A program made the translations under genes and the position numbers. From the NCBI GenBank assembly GCA_030549175.1, contig JAUKUA010000006.1:3844001-3908000 (forward strand): a stretch of 64,000 nucleotides of DNA. Direction: 5' to 3'. The DNA comes from Lasiosphaeris hirsuta (taxonomy: Eukaryota; Ascomycota; Sordariomycetes; Sordariales; Lasiosphaeriaceae). The notes below the pieces were generated by a model. That model saw nothing but the letters and a program-made list of their open reading frames with translations, was not told where the DNA came from and did no database searches. This document shows, piece by piece, positions 9,567 to 20,815 of this stretch (the stretch's first letter is position 1; the number at the start of each line of letters is the position of its first letter).

Positions 9567-11832
9567 CTACACACACCTCCCACCCCCCCAAACCGCCCCT
9601 GCCGCATCCCACCACGCCGACTCGGGCCTCACAACATTCTCCGCCGTAAAAAACAACCGACAGCCGGCCGGCTCATAGACAAACTGCAACGGCACCTCCC
9701 CACTACTCCCCAGACCATACGCATTCCGAAAATTCACCCCGCCCTCGGCGCCGGGGTGCAGCCGCAGCGCCATGTTGTCCACCCCCCGCGGCGCCAGCGC
9801 CTCGAACCGGTTCACCTCCGCCTGCGACAGCACGCCGCCCGCGAGCGCCCGCGCCCGCGCCACGTGCCCGTCGATGGCCGCCAACGACCAGTACTGCCCC
9901 CCGCGCACGGCACCGAGCGCTTGCATGGGTCCTGCGCGGGGCCGGCCGCCGAAGGCGATGGTGCGGATGTTTTGAGCCGCTAGGAGGGTTGCGAGCAGAG
10001 CGCAGGTGGAGCCGCAGTGGCCGTTGGTTATCTGGTGCATGGTTAAAGGAGGTTGTGGGGTTGTGGGGTTGTGGGGGGGGGGAGGGGGGGAGGAGAGGGG
10101 AGGGAGGGGGGGAGAGGGAGACGGACAATGAGGATGTTCTCCGGGGAGAAGGGCTGTTTGGGAGGAGCTGTGGTGTTGCTGAATCCGTAGAGGGGGTCGT
10201 AGGCGCTAGAGGCCAGGGCAAAGGGGAAGTGGGCGTAGAGGCTCGACATGTTGGCGCCGTGGATCTCGTGGGGTCCGAAGAGGGATTTCCACGAGGGGAA
10301 GGCTTGGGTTTGGTTCGGGTCGACGGCGGTGTGGGCGATGAAGGGCGGGTCGAGAGGGACTTTTGAGGTTTTGTTGCGGTATGTTTCCGTGTAGATCTTC
10401 CCCATCAGGTTGATAAGCTCGGTGGCGCGGAATCGAGTCGCCGAGTATATCGGCTGGCCGGGGAACAGTATCTGGAAGAGATGGAACCCTGGTATGACAT
10501 CTCCACCGTCGTTGCTGGAGAGGTCGAGAATCAGTCGTTTCTTGCTATCCCTCGCAGCGCGCTCGAGAAAACGGACGGCCGTCTGCGCGAAATCTACCGC
10601 TGCTCCATGCACCCGAAAGCTCGACACCTGCAACACGGCAACATCCTCAAACCCGGGCCTATCGAGATAGTGACCCTGGATAAAGTGATTCTTGTCGTGT
10701 ACAAGGGCGGCGGGATATGCGAGCACCCCGCTTGGGGGCAGGTCGAAGCCCAGATGGGTGACGCGTGAGCCAGGCAGGGGTGCACTCGAGTTCGACCGAG
10801 GCAGACAAGCCGCCTCGAAGAGCGCGCTGCCAGTTTTATAGCTCATGGCGCCGTTGGCCTCAGACCAGGTTGCCGTGGTCTCCACGACACGTCTTGTCCC
10901 GTTGGAGAAGGTGAGCGAGTATGATGCCGCTCCCGGCCAGATGCCTTGGTGGCTTGTCCAGGCGCCCCCAGAGTATGAGCCCGAGAAGTTGCTTGCCGGC
11001 GAGTGGAACAGATGGTTGTATCGAGTGTCGGGGTCTTGGTATCCCAAGGTCATGGTGAGATCAGCTTCGAGGAAGTAGACGGCATCCACCCCATCAATCT
11101 CAACCAAGTGGGAGACCTGGTCGAATCCTAATGACTTTAGCTTGGCATCGGCTGTCCGGTGTCAGTGCTGCTTGCAAAATTCCATCTTCTTGACTCACAA
11201 AAGGTGTAAATCACTGGGAGTTGTAACCCATCCTCCAAGATGGAAACCAGTGGAAGTGGGCGTTGAAAATGAAAGATCCCCTGTGAGCACAGATTGACAT
11301 TCAAGTGGCCATCGTTGGCCTTGCCAACCAAAGTTTTGATGTCGTGGTCAAAGTCGGTCTGGCTCTTGTAGAACCCAGCCCGGACTCGTTCTCTGATCTT
11401 GTCGAAGCCCTTTAGGATGTCTAGTGAGGGCGAGTTATAGCTCGCAGGGGGCGCTACGGAGACATTAGGTCACAGAGTCCAGTGCATAAGCATCGCCATC
11501 AACAACGGAAGACGTACTTTTCAAAACCTCAATTGTCGATTGGAACTCTACATATTTGGCAAGCTCATCCAGAAATTCGATAGCCAGCTCCCCACGGAAT
11601 GGCATAGACTGCAGGCAATCATATGCCAACTGCCCCGGGATCCCAGTCAAGCTTCCTTGTTCTTGCAGATTCCACCAACTGTCAACTTGAGCCAACTCCT
11701 GCATGGGAAGCGCATCTCACCTCCTCCGGTTTCACTCCACTGCTTATAGAGAGTAGAGATCTCAGCACAAGATGTTGGGCTGGAATAGACAAACGGATTG
11801 GCCAAGGCCAACAAAAGGAGTGATTTAACCAT
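9567..11832 (-). CDS. Secreted S41-family peptidase (UstP/PhomP-like)
   Basis: S41 peptidases are regular members of dikaritin clusters and are thought to process the precursor peptide. The gene starts at 11832 with a signal peptide (KSLLLLALANPFVYS) and has about five exons. The reading passes through QLAYDCLQSMPFRGEL, IRERVRAGFYKSQTDFD, LILDLSSNDGG and, after an intron with donor GTCCGT, NGHCGSTCALLATLL. The last holds the catalytic-serine region (GSTCA). The major exon covers about 11135-10130 and the last exon 10028-9567. The last intron is extremely C-rich on the coding strand. Exon borders near the N terminus (about 11650-11730) are uncertain. It is divergent from the tyrosinase across a motif-rich promoter. 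Confidence 0.85.
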
Positions 11833-12271
11833 GCCGCAAGTGACACAAAAGTTTTCCCCCTTGTCCTTTGGTTCAGGGGCGGGAAGTTGGTATTATGTGG
11901 TTACCAAACTCCTCTCGCTCTCCCCCTATACGGTGCAGTGTCCCCACGTCTTCTCAGTATTGCATAATACCTTACTTTCCGACACACCTCCCACCTCTTC
12001 CAAGCGCTGTTTGATCATTTTGCCAATCGGCGCCCTACGAACGATGGCCAGTGCTTCGTTGAAGAGGCGCCAAAATAGGCGCATCGCACGTCTTTCTGGC
12101 GCCAAACCACAGATGCACCCCAAGCGCCACAGGAGCGAGCCGCAGTGCGCCAGACTTGCAGGTCACCACGCCATGCATGAATAGCGGTGCCGCGCTAGGT
12201 CTAGGGTTATGTGGACCAAGCTGGTAGGGTGGGATGCTGTTGCAAACCCCTGAGCACCGAAGCAAAGCAAA
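11833..12271. promoter_or_regulatory. Divergent promoter, S41 peptidase / tyrosinase
   Basis: A 439-bp divergent intergenic region. Within 75 bp it holds three GGCGCC palindromes (12029-12034, 12066-12071, 12098-12103) and one TAGGCGCA (12076-12083). This is the densest cluster of these words in the BGC and a plausible control region for both genes. Confidence 0.45.
12076..12083 (+). promoter_or_regulatory. TAGGCGCA motif upstream of the tyrosinase
   Basis: An exact TAGGCGCA, 189 bp before the tyrosinase start and flanked by GGCGCC palindromes. It may serve the divergent peptidase gene as well. Confidence 0.35.
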
Positions 12272-13613
12272 ATGAAGTTTACGACAATGAGGATATTTGG
12301 CAAGTTTTACGAGCCAAGATACATACAGGTGGCAGATGGTGCGGAAAGCGAACAAGATGCGGAAGATACTACGGGGGCTTTAACGTAAACTGTTTTTACC
12401 CCCCCCCCCCCCCCCCCTTCTCGTCTTCTAGATCGCGGGAGAATACTGACGACGTAGAAACCCGGGCAGAACCCGCCAATGTCTCATATCAGTATACCTC
12501 TTTTCAACAACCTTTATCTCGCTGGCATTCTTCGGCTTACTCGCTTTCTCAACCTTTTGGCACCTCGGCCCGCTGGAAAGCGTCAAGAAGCCATGCAGTG
12601 AGGTCTCAACACGTCGAGAGTGGCGTGCTATGACTCTTGGCGAGAAAGACGAGTTCGTTCGGGCAATCTACTGTCTGGCTGATACACCCTCTTCATGGGC
12701 TGCAAACCGTACAATCTACGACGATTTTGCCATTTTGCATGGTGGGATTGGGTCTTGGTGTGCGTTCTCCATGTCATCATGTTAGCCCTGACTGACTAGC
12801 CCAGGCCATCGTTCCGCTTCGTTTCTCCCCTGGCATCGGCACACGCTGTTTGTCTTTGAAAACATGCTGAAAGAAAAGTGCGGGTTTACCAATGCAATTC
12901 CGTAAGCTTCACGCCCACCCGGTATCAATGTACTCTGACATGCCAAGCTACTGGGACTGGTCCCTAGACTGGGCAGACATGGCCCGGTCGTCCATCTGGG
13001 ACAATGTCACGGGCTTCGGCGGCGATGGGGACCCCCAAGGCCGCGAGGTCGTCGGGGATGGCCGGTGCGTCGTGGACGGGCCGTTCACCGAGCTGCGGCC
13101 CATCATCTACAACCACACGTACTCGACACACTGCGTCTCGCGCGGCTTCAATGATGCCAAAAGAAATATCACGGGCCAGATTTCCGGGGCCCCTTACAGT
13201 CCCGAGAGCATCGGGTTGATCCTGCGTAAAAGCACCTACAAGGAGTTTGTCAAGGAGGTAGAGAACCAGCTGCACAATACGCTGCACCAGGGCGTCAATG
13301 GAGACTTCAAGGCCATGACGGCTGCCAACGGCAAGCCCTGTCCCGTGATCCCCGTCGTATCCACCTGCATCTGACATTCTTAGACCCCCTATTTTACGTC
13401 CACCACGCTCAGCTCGACCGCATGTGGTGGAGGTGGCAGCAGGAGAACCCCAGTGTCAGAATGAGGGAATATGAGGGGAGGCACATGTACAATTCTCCAG
13501 ACGGGGAGGCAAGCTTGGATGACATTCTCATGTATGACGGATTTACCAGAGATGTATCGGTTCGCAACGTCATGGATGCCGAGGGTGGGCAGTTATGCTA
13601 TCGATACACTTGA
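12272..13613 (+). CDS. Membrane-anchored tyrosinase (UstQ/PhomQ-like)
   Basis: A type-3 copper tyrosinase, expected to oxidise a tyrosine or phenolic side chain during peptide macrocyclisation. Five exons fit: 12272-12384, 12458-12759, 12805-12901, 12948-13330 and 13384-13613 (1,125 nt, 374 aa). An N-terminal membrane helix (LFSTTFISLAFFGLLAF) precedes the catalytic part. Copper site A is ILHGG, SWCHRSASFLPWHRH; site B is LHNTLH and FYVHHAQLDRMWW. Intron 1 contains a 19-base C run (12399-12417). Intron 4 (13331-13383) appears to use a GC donor (GCAAGC); this alone gives AAND-PLFYVHH in frame, matching the family. Confidence 0.87.
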
Positions 13614-14596
13614 AGACTTGAAGGACATGGCTACGACGGTAGAGGGAGCCCCATGGCTCTGTGGTGAACTGCCTTAGACCGATAGAATGGGTTATGTCTT
13701 GTATCAGGGTAGTAAACAAGGGGTGCGTTTTCTCGCGGTTTGGCAGAGATTGATTGATTAGTCAAAGATTGCGTCGATGTGTAGCAGGCCCGGGGCCGCT
13801 AAAATTAACCCGGCGCCCCTACCCCCCCCCCCCCCCCCCCCAATCACGGTGCTGCCAGCAAAGATGGCTGTACGTATTTGTCGGAAGATGTATGTGACAG
13901 GGAGGAAAACTAACCCGGCCAGCGTTTTCGCTTTCGGGACCTGCTATCTCGGCGAACTTGTGTACGACAACGAGAGGACGCCCCTACTATCTGACATCGG
14001 TGGTACGTGTCTATCTACACCCGAGTGGGCGTTGCTGGAGCTTGACGACCTCCGCCAGACGACCTCCGCTAGACGCTCCACCACCTCTCACTTCAGGATC
14101 CTACAGGATGATTTCAGGCTAGAATAATTTCCACTACGTTGATAGCAAGGTCATGATCGTCGACCTCGAAACGGTAAACGTTATACTATCTGACAAAGAC
14201 CTTGATTTTGGCATCGATTGTGCGGTGGAACGATTTGCCAGGTTTTATGCAGATTACCAATATTCTTTGTGGGATAACGGCACTATATCACTAAAAGAAT
14301 AAAGTAGAAGCTGCAGTATTTTTACCCAGGAGACAAGAGAAGAGAACAGGAATCTATAGACGCGAGAGTACTCGTAAAGTAAGATTTCACGGAAAGTGAT
14401 GTTCACAGAGTACCGAGGCAGGCGCTAAGTTGATGCTAGGCTAGCGCTCTGCATGTTTTGCGTTCATATTAGGCGCCCCAAAAACCTGCAGGTAATAGGC
14501 GCAGCGCCTGCCAGCAAGGCCGCCGAGAATTACCGGGAACGTCAGGAAATCACCAATCAAGACAGGGATCCCTCGAAATATCACGAGTATGCATGA
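13614..14596. other. Intergenic region with weak coding-like stretches
   Basis: No gene is assigned. A 20-base C run lies at 13822-13841. Between about 13920 and 14302 there are coding-like stretches with possible splice sites (VFAFGTCYLGELVYDNE, then FHYVDSKVMIVDLETVN), perhaps a decayed gene that I cannot name. The right end is the UstYa 4 promoter. Confidence 0.35.
14496..14503 (+). promoter_or_regulatory. TAGGCGCA motif upstream of UstYa gene 4
   Basis: An exact TAGGCGCA about 94 bp before the start codon. A related TTAGGCGCC lies at 14469-14477. This is the third exact copy in the cluster. Confidence 0.32.
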
Positions 14597-15815
14597 ATGA
14601 ACATGCAAAAGCCGGCCAACACGCCAAACCTCCAACCTCCAGCTGCAGCAAGCAATCCTCCGAGTCCCCTGGGAACCAAGATCTCAATGGACAAGATCCT
14701 CTCAGGCCGGGCTTCCAGGCCGTATTTTAGCCTCCCACAGGCTGAAGAAGAGCAGATTGCGTTGCGGAAGCCCAGCCCTCGCACTCGAACATGGCCGAGA
14801 TGGACGACAAGCCTTTGGGTTTTCATGACTCTCTTTTTTGCAGCCACGACAACCTGGCTGACAACTGAACTGCACGCCGTGCGGACTTACGGATCGTTTG
14901 CGGTAGGCTTTCGAAAAGAGCTCGGTAACGTGCAAGATGAGAATACTTGGTGTCAGCAACAACACGGAACTAACTCTGGTGCGTTGACAGATGTGGCAAA
15001 GCATTTAATCCAGGTTTCCGAGGTAGACTTCAAAGGAAGCCCGCATTTCAAAGACGACGGTTCCGAGTTTGTGCCCGAGAACAGGAAGCCAAAGGTGGCC
15101 TACGTCGGGACGCCAAGCAGGGAAATCGACCATGCCTGGGCGTTGCTGCACTGGGGTGAGTGTCTCGCCCAAACCCCCCCCCCCCCCCCCTAACCTATAC
15201 CTAGCCTTAGTCATATCTAACCCTGCACCTAGGCCGATTCTTCCTCCTCACAGAGGAAGAAGCACAAAGCGCATGGGGAAGCGAATATAAGCAGTTCTGG
15301 TCCCCTGTGCGAGGGGGATATGTCGCCGCGTAAGCTCTCCTGACTACAGCATAGCAGATAGGACTTAACATGTGCCGGATTGCTCCCAACTCTAGACTGG
15401 AAGTGATGCACACTCTGCATTGCCTCGACCACATCCGAAAATCATTCTACCCAGACCACTATCCGATGGACAGCCCAGTCCACGGAGTTATGCACCGGGG
15501 TAAGCCGACGGCCTCCACCATCTACTACCACCTGCCAAGCTAACAACCAAACCAGACCATTGCCTCGACCACCTCCGGCAGACGATCCTGTGCAACTCAG
15601 ACCTAACCCCGATCCCATCGCGGTACTACAAAGGCCTCAAAGAGAACTACATCGACTCGGACCGGCCCCACACGTGCAGGAATTTTGACGCGGTGAGGGA
15701 GTGGGTGTCGGCGCGGTACAATGGGAGTCTGGAGGTGCCGCCGGCTCCGGGGACGGCCCCACCCGCGGACGAATGGCGGGGAGGGCACGGCCACGGACAC
15801 GGACACGGACGCTAG
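14597..15815 (+). CDS. UstYa-type oxidase 4 (DUF3328)
   Basis: The longest of the four UstYa-family proteins. Exons 14597-15155, 15233-15329, 15396-15499 and 15556-15815 sum to 1,020 nt (339 aa). A membrane helix lies at about residues 74-95 (LWVFMTLFFAATTTWL). The motifs are HTLHCLDHIRKS in exon 3 and DHCLDHLRQTILC in exon 4. A longer than usual loop follows the helix, and the C terminus ends in alternating Gly-His residues. Intron 1 carries a 17-base C run (15174-15190) before a CTAAC branch site. Codon use matches the other cluster genes. This is probably the right-hand end of the cluster. Confidence 0.87.
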
Positions 15816-16275
15816 GGATTGCCTGTTTCCGGGGCAGCTATGGGGCCGCCCTTGGATTGCTGCTGGCGGATATGCTCGGCCATGTCTAGAAAGCGGCGTG
15901 TTGGAGTGAATCGGATGGGAGAGTTATGCGGGAATGTGACTTACCTGCGAGTCCGGAACCAAGTGATGGTGGCTATGGTAGCCGTGCTCGTGTCCGCAGT
16001 TTCCGTGATGGTTGGTGTTCGGTTTGGAGCTCAGGACTTTTTCGTTGCTCCTGACCGGCAATCTCCTCGGCGGCTACTTCCCGTCGTGCAAACATTGGCA
16101 ATGTTGGGTGAGAAAAGGCTGCGGTTGGAATAGCTGGTGAAACTAGGTAAATTAGTTCCATGTCTAGACGAGATTTGCCTCGACCGTGCCTCATCGAAAT
16201 AATGCTGCCCCCCCCCCTCAACAACACACCCACCCTACTAACCCCGATTGAAAAAAAAAACAAAAATGAAAAAAA

Positions 16276-16615
16276 AGGAAACGTCGACATCCCCGACCTA
16301 GTCACCAAGGTGAACGCCACGTCCCCGACGACGCCCGCCACCAAGGTGCGCGTGACGCAGGCGCTCTTCGCCTCGGGCATCGGGCTGCAGGCGCAGTTCG
16401 GCACGTCGTCGCGCGCCCAGTTCGACACACCTTCTACAAGAGCACCGTCGGCGGCGGCGGCGGCCTCTCCATCTTTGACTTCCACGTCGGCGGTCACGGA
16501 CCGTTTTCCGCCCTCGTTGGAGACGGGAGGGAATGCAAGGAAACGTTGCCGATGATGGCTTACATCAGAGGCACACGGAGGATTGCTCCGCATCTGGATG
16601 ATCATAGCGCCTTGT
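16276..16615 (+). pseudogene. Fragment of an unrecognised protein, C-terminal half, frameshifted
   Basis: A coding-like stretch reads DIPDLVTKVNATSPTTPAT, KVRVTQALFASGIGLQ, then after a frameshift near 16432 FYKSTVGGGGGLSIFDFHVG. The glycine-rich GGGLSIFDFHVGGHG style matches fungal hypothetical proteins whose N-terminal half resembles the fragment at 16672-16925. No start codon or complete structure is present. The function is unknown. Confidence 0.4.
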
Positions 16616-16671
16616 GGTGACGTTCATGGGGGGGTTGGGGGGCGGGGGGGGAGGAGACAGCGTGCTTACCA

Positions 16672-16925
16672 TGTTCCCGACAGGACTGTTATGAGCTGTG
16701 AGTAGGTTACAGTGAGGGCGATAGTGACGTCGTTGACATAGTTATGGAGTGAAAACTGAGGGGATTTGGTCGAGGCACTGCCGCTGCCGCCGATGCCAAA
16801 GATGCCGAAATCGGCGACTGACGAGCCGTCCGCGCCGCTCCCGCCGAGCTGGGAGAAGCTGAAGGATTGGCCGAGATCGCTGGAGATAGTGTAACTACTG
16901 GACTCCGGAACTGGCTGGCGACATA
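16672..16925 (-). pseudogene. Fragment of an unrecognised protein, N-terminal half, inverted
   Basis: On the minus strand a continuous frame reads SYTISSDLGQSFSFSQLGGS, then ADFGIFGIGGSGSASTKS and VNDVTIALTVTYSQLI, ending at a good GTAAGC donor (about 16670). It looks like the first half of the protein whose second half lies on the opposite strand at 16276-16615. A local inversion probably split the gene. Confidence 0.4.
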
Positions 16926-17146
16926 CGGTTGGCTAGGCAATTAATCATGCGGGCAGAGGTGCGGTCTGCCTCAATTCGGAGGCAGCAGAGTGGAAGCCCA
17001 GGTAACTTTGTATTTAGCACATAAAAGAAGGAACGCAGTGCGGCACACTGCGAAGGAACTTCTTCTTGGTTTAGGAAGCGGAAACCCAGAAAAGTCCTCG
17101 AACCGATTCCAGTCCAGTAAGAACATCGCTCTTAGTCTGCAAGTTC

Positions 17147-19858
17147 TTATGATCTTGCAGTCGTTCTTGTGGCCCTTGTTGGCCCAGTCGGTCGTCTGAC
17201 AGGTCTGCAGTTATGGGAAAGCGTTAAGGTATGAAACAGCTTCTTCCAGATGAACAACTCGATGCGATCCTTGTCGATTTTCATGATGCGAGCGACGCGA
17301 ATAATCGTGACAAAACCTTCGATTGGGTACTCTAGGAATGGAGACTCCATCGCAAATTATCATTGGAAAAGCGCTCACTGCATTGGAGAATGCCGAGGAG
17401 AAGGTCTCCGCGAGTGAGCTCGTGTTATTCCCAAGCCAGGCCGCTGGTGACTGAAGCGGTGAAAGTCCTGCTCTCGTAGAGTCGAGGCTCAGTCTACACA
17501 GCTGAAGACAACACCACTCCAGCCGTTCTATCAGCTCAGAAGATGCAGGTTCGTCATTGTCAATAATGTCCTCAATCGTCGAACAGATGGTGGAAATGAA
17601 AACGAGTGGGGTACTTTCATCATGGAAACGGTTGTTGAAGACCAGGTTGAGCGACCTAAACCATTGTCGTCGGTTTTCCTCATCTTTGAGCGGAATCAGA
17701 GGCAAGATGGCGTCCACCCGCTGCCCGTTAGGCAAGTCTTCGATACGTTGGAACGTGACTGCGCAAGCGTCGCAGGCTGTCAGCGGCAGAATCACATCGG
17801 TCTCTGGTTAGTTGCCCAAAACCATGGGATATTTGTGCTTAGATCGACTGTCGGTAGGTGGGAACCCTGGGGTCTCCTCGCCCTCAGCATTACGCTGGAG
17901 GAGCAGCACATGGATGATGTCGGTCTCCTCGCATGTCGGGCAAGTGCCGTAGTTTGAACCAGGAATACTGCCCATCCGCCGTGACGCTGCTCGTTTTCCC
18001 TTGTAGCCCGGCAGGAAAAGCAGGTTGGACTCTCTAACCGGTTGATAATGGCGCGGCTCCATTGTTCGGACTGGTGACAAGGGGCTGCTTCTCTGTTGTG
18101 CGGGTCGGTTTTCGAGCATGTAATCATCCGCCCCAAACGCTCGCGGAATTGGGGGTGTCGACATAGGCTTCAGAAGCGCTGGAGATGGTGGACTATTTTG
18201 ATAGGCCTGAATAGTGTCCAAGACCTCGTTGACCGCCTCGTTCACGTTCTGGAATAGAGCATCATTTTCTTGAACGGAAAGCTGGAACTGGCGCCAGTTT
18301 TGGAAATGCCGATCTAGCAACTGAGCTTTAAAAAAATGTAGAGTCGGATTATAGGCACGGAGTTGTTGCCACAATATATTCGGGTCAGCACCATTGAGAT
18401 TCGGTGAGAGGGCTTGGTTAATAAGTGATGTAAGGGAACCCTTGGCTTGCGCACCAATGTCCTGACGCTCCAGCCAGCTAGGGTCTTTGCTATTGCCCAA
18501 GGAACGGGACTTCGAAATCCAGGCCCTTATTTCATTGTCCTTTCCCCGAGTCTTTGCTGCTAGGAGGATGACATCCAAAGCCGAGTAATCCGATAATAGG
18601 TCCAGCTTCGCCGCCTCAGAGAGGCAGTTGTTGTAGATATCCGTCATGTCAAACTGACGACCATCGGGAAGCTGAATCACATCCATCGATAACTTCGTGG
18701 CCGTGGGAACTTTGACCCCAGCTAGATCACTGTAGTTAATTTGGACAAGATCATCCCACCGTGTGGACTTTCCAAAGGCGGCAAACAGCTTCTGGGATGG
18801 CAAAAGACTGGAAAAACAGCCTTTGGCTTGAAATACAAACACCCTAGCAGTCTGAACATCGTGGAAGAGAAAGATGCAATGCGGGGCGACGGCGAATACC
18901 GACATGCCAACTGAGACATTGCAGTCGAACGGAGACGTGTCAGCATGGCCAAAGAGAATAATGACGCATGCAGTTCCATGGATGCCGGCCTTTGGAAGCG
19001 CATTGGCGAATTGGCGAACCACAGGGTCCTCAATGAGGCCATCTGTCATAAGGAACCAGAGGTCAGCCCCTTGGAGCCGAGTTTTGCAGGTGTGGTCATC
19101 CAGGAGGACGGCCGGGTTGGTCCCTCCGCGCGATTCGAGGCTGTCGATACCGGCTAGAGTCACCGGACGGAAGGCCATGTGAGACCACGGAAGTATGAGT
19201 GACTGCAATGCAACGGAGGGTGGATCAAAAGCGGAAACAATGGCAAGGATGGCGTTCGTCTCCTCGCGTAGAGTCCCGCCGCTCGTGCTCCCTGAAACGT
19301 CAACCGCGAAGGTGATGGGGGTTTCCCGCAGCGGACGGGGCGTAGCTGATGAGCTTGAAGAAGCGTTCTCTTCTGGCGCTAAGTTGATTTTAGCATTCCG
19401 GAATGACGAGGTGGTACGTATTCCTTGATTCAAAGCGATCTCTTCATGAGGCTCGTTGCTAGGTTTGGTAGCGGCGAGGGTTTTCAAATGTGGCTCTCGA
19501 GAGGGTGATTCTGGGCAAGAATAATCGCGAAGACCGGAGACGGGGCTTTCGGATATGACTGGACTTCTGCGGGGTGACTTAAGTGGTGACGGCAGGGATT
19601 TATCGTCGCAGGCCGTCCACTTGCCAGAGGAGGTGGATACGTTGGAAGTTTGGGAAGGAGAAAGACGGCTCCTATGTAGTTCTGAAGCGTTTGTTAGATT
19701 AGGTGTGGTGTCACGAAGACGGGCTTGCCATTAGCATAACATGGGAGTGGCTCAGACGTACTGTCTCTAAGGCCTCGAAGGAGGTTGTTGCTCGCGATGC
19801 CCTTCAGGGGTAGCGGCCTTTTGGGAGTCTTGAAATTGCTCGGCTTTGGGCTATCCAT
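17147..19858 (-). CDS. VWA-domain protein
   Basis: A large protein with a von Willebrand factor A domain. Exon 1 is 19858-19762 (donor GTACGT), exon 2 is 19681-17894, and exon 3 begins at 17803 after a 90-nt intron with a perfect CTAAC branch site. After a serine/proline-rich N terminus of about 125 residues, the VWA domain begins with ITFAVDVSGSTSGGTLREE, an intact DxSxS metal-ion site, followed by WFLMTDGLIED. The C-terminal part (LPLTACDACAVTF and YPIEGFVTIIRVARI) is shared by fungal VWA proteins of unknown role. The last junction, near 17380, is unresolved: the YPIEGF stretch is in another frame, so there is a very short intron or a frameshift. Probably a cytosolic protein-interaction scaffold. 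Confidence 0.7.
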
Positions 19859-20200
19859 TGTATCGTTTCGATTTCAATTGGTCCTGATGGTTCAGTCGGT
19901 CGTAGTTCAACTCCCTGGGATAGTAGATGGGTGAAGGATATTAGCCCTTTGGGAGGCTACCTACGGTAGGTATATACCAATGCCCATTTGAAGACGGGGG
20001 CGCTACGTTGAAGTGTCTCCTGTGTTCCTCAACCCCATCCACACTAAAGGTAGGCGAACCTGAGCTGCTGTCCCATAGAATTCGTGTTACTTGAAATGCG
20101 GGGCTGAGCTTGGGGAATACGCTGGAGGGACATGCGGTGGGATCGGTGGGGCATCATGGCCCGGGGATTCCCGTGTATGCCTCCTCATCTCTGAAGTTGG
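19859..20200. other. Intergenic, nothing recognised
   Basis: This 342-bp gap holds the VWA gene promoter and the 3' side of the next minus-strand gene. No repeat or RNA gene is seen. Confidence 0.5.
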
Positions 20201-20815
20201 CTAATAGCTGCCTCCATTTGAAGGCCGCGCTGCTGCCAAGCCAGCCGTAAAAGAACTGTTGGGGGGATACATGCGGGATTTCGGGGGTGGAGGCGGAGCG
20301 GCCACCACAGTAGAAAGAGGAGGCTGTTCGGGCTGTGTTGTCGGTGAAAGTGTGCCTAACCCGTCGCCCTGCGATGACGAATTCTCTGACAACTGGCTAC
20401 TGTCCTGGCCAAAAACCCACCCAACGGAATGCTGCCTAGCGTATCGCTTCTTTCTTTTTACGACACTCTCGATAGGTTGCACGGGCGGGTTGGATTCGAG
20501 CCCCCCAGACGAATAATTGGGTATCTCCGTGTGGTCGTGAAGTGTGGGGTCGTCGGGTCCATCTGGGTTTGGGGAATGGGACCGAGGGCGCGCTTCGCTG
20601 ATCGGGAGGCTCTTGTCTAGGCTGTGATTGTCGCTGTCATGCTCGCTCGCGACTGATAGGGCGCGGGAGCTCGAATCGTGAGTTGACATTCCCTGTGTCA
20701 AGGAATCGTCCAAGGTAGGGGCTAAACTAGTTGTCTTTTTGCTGTTTTCGTTTTCGTCAGATGGAAGGATCCATGACGGATCCAATGCGGTTCTCATCTT
20801 GTGTTTTCTGGGCAT
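20201..20815 (-). CDS. Hypothetical Ser/Pro-rich disordered protein
   Basis: A single open frame of 204 aa, rich in Ser, Pro, Asp and Asn, with a short basic patch (VKRKKRYARQHSVGWVFG) near residue 118 and a poly-proline stretch near the C terminus. No domain is recognised. The basic patch could be a nuclear localisation signal. It may be an isolated gene or a remnant exon; the composition looks coding, but there is no independent support. Confidence 0.4.
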   Translation of the reverse strand: MPRKHKMRTALDPSWILPSDENENSKKTTSLAPTLDDSLTQGMSTHDSSSRALSVASEHDSDNHSLDKSLPISEARPRSHSPNPDGPDDPTLHDHTEIPNYSSGGLESNPPVQPIESVVKRKKRYARQHSVGWVFGQDSSQLSENSSSQGDGLGTLSPTTQPEQPPLSTVVAAPPPPPKSRMYPPNSSFTAGLAAARPSNGGSY

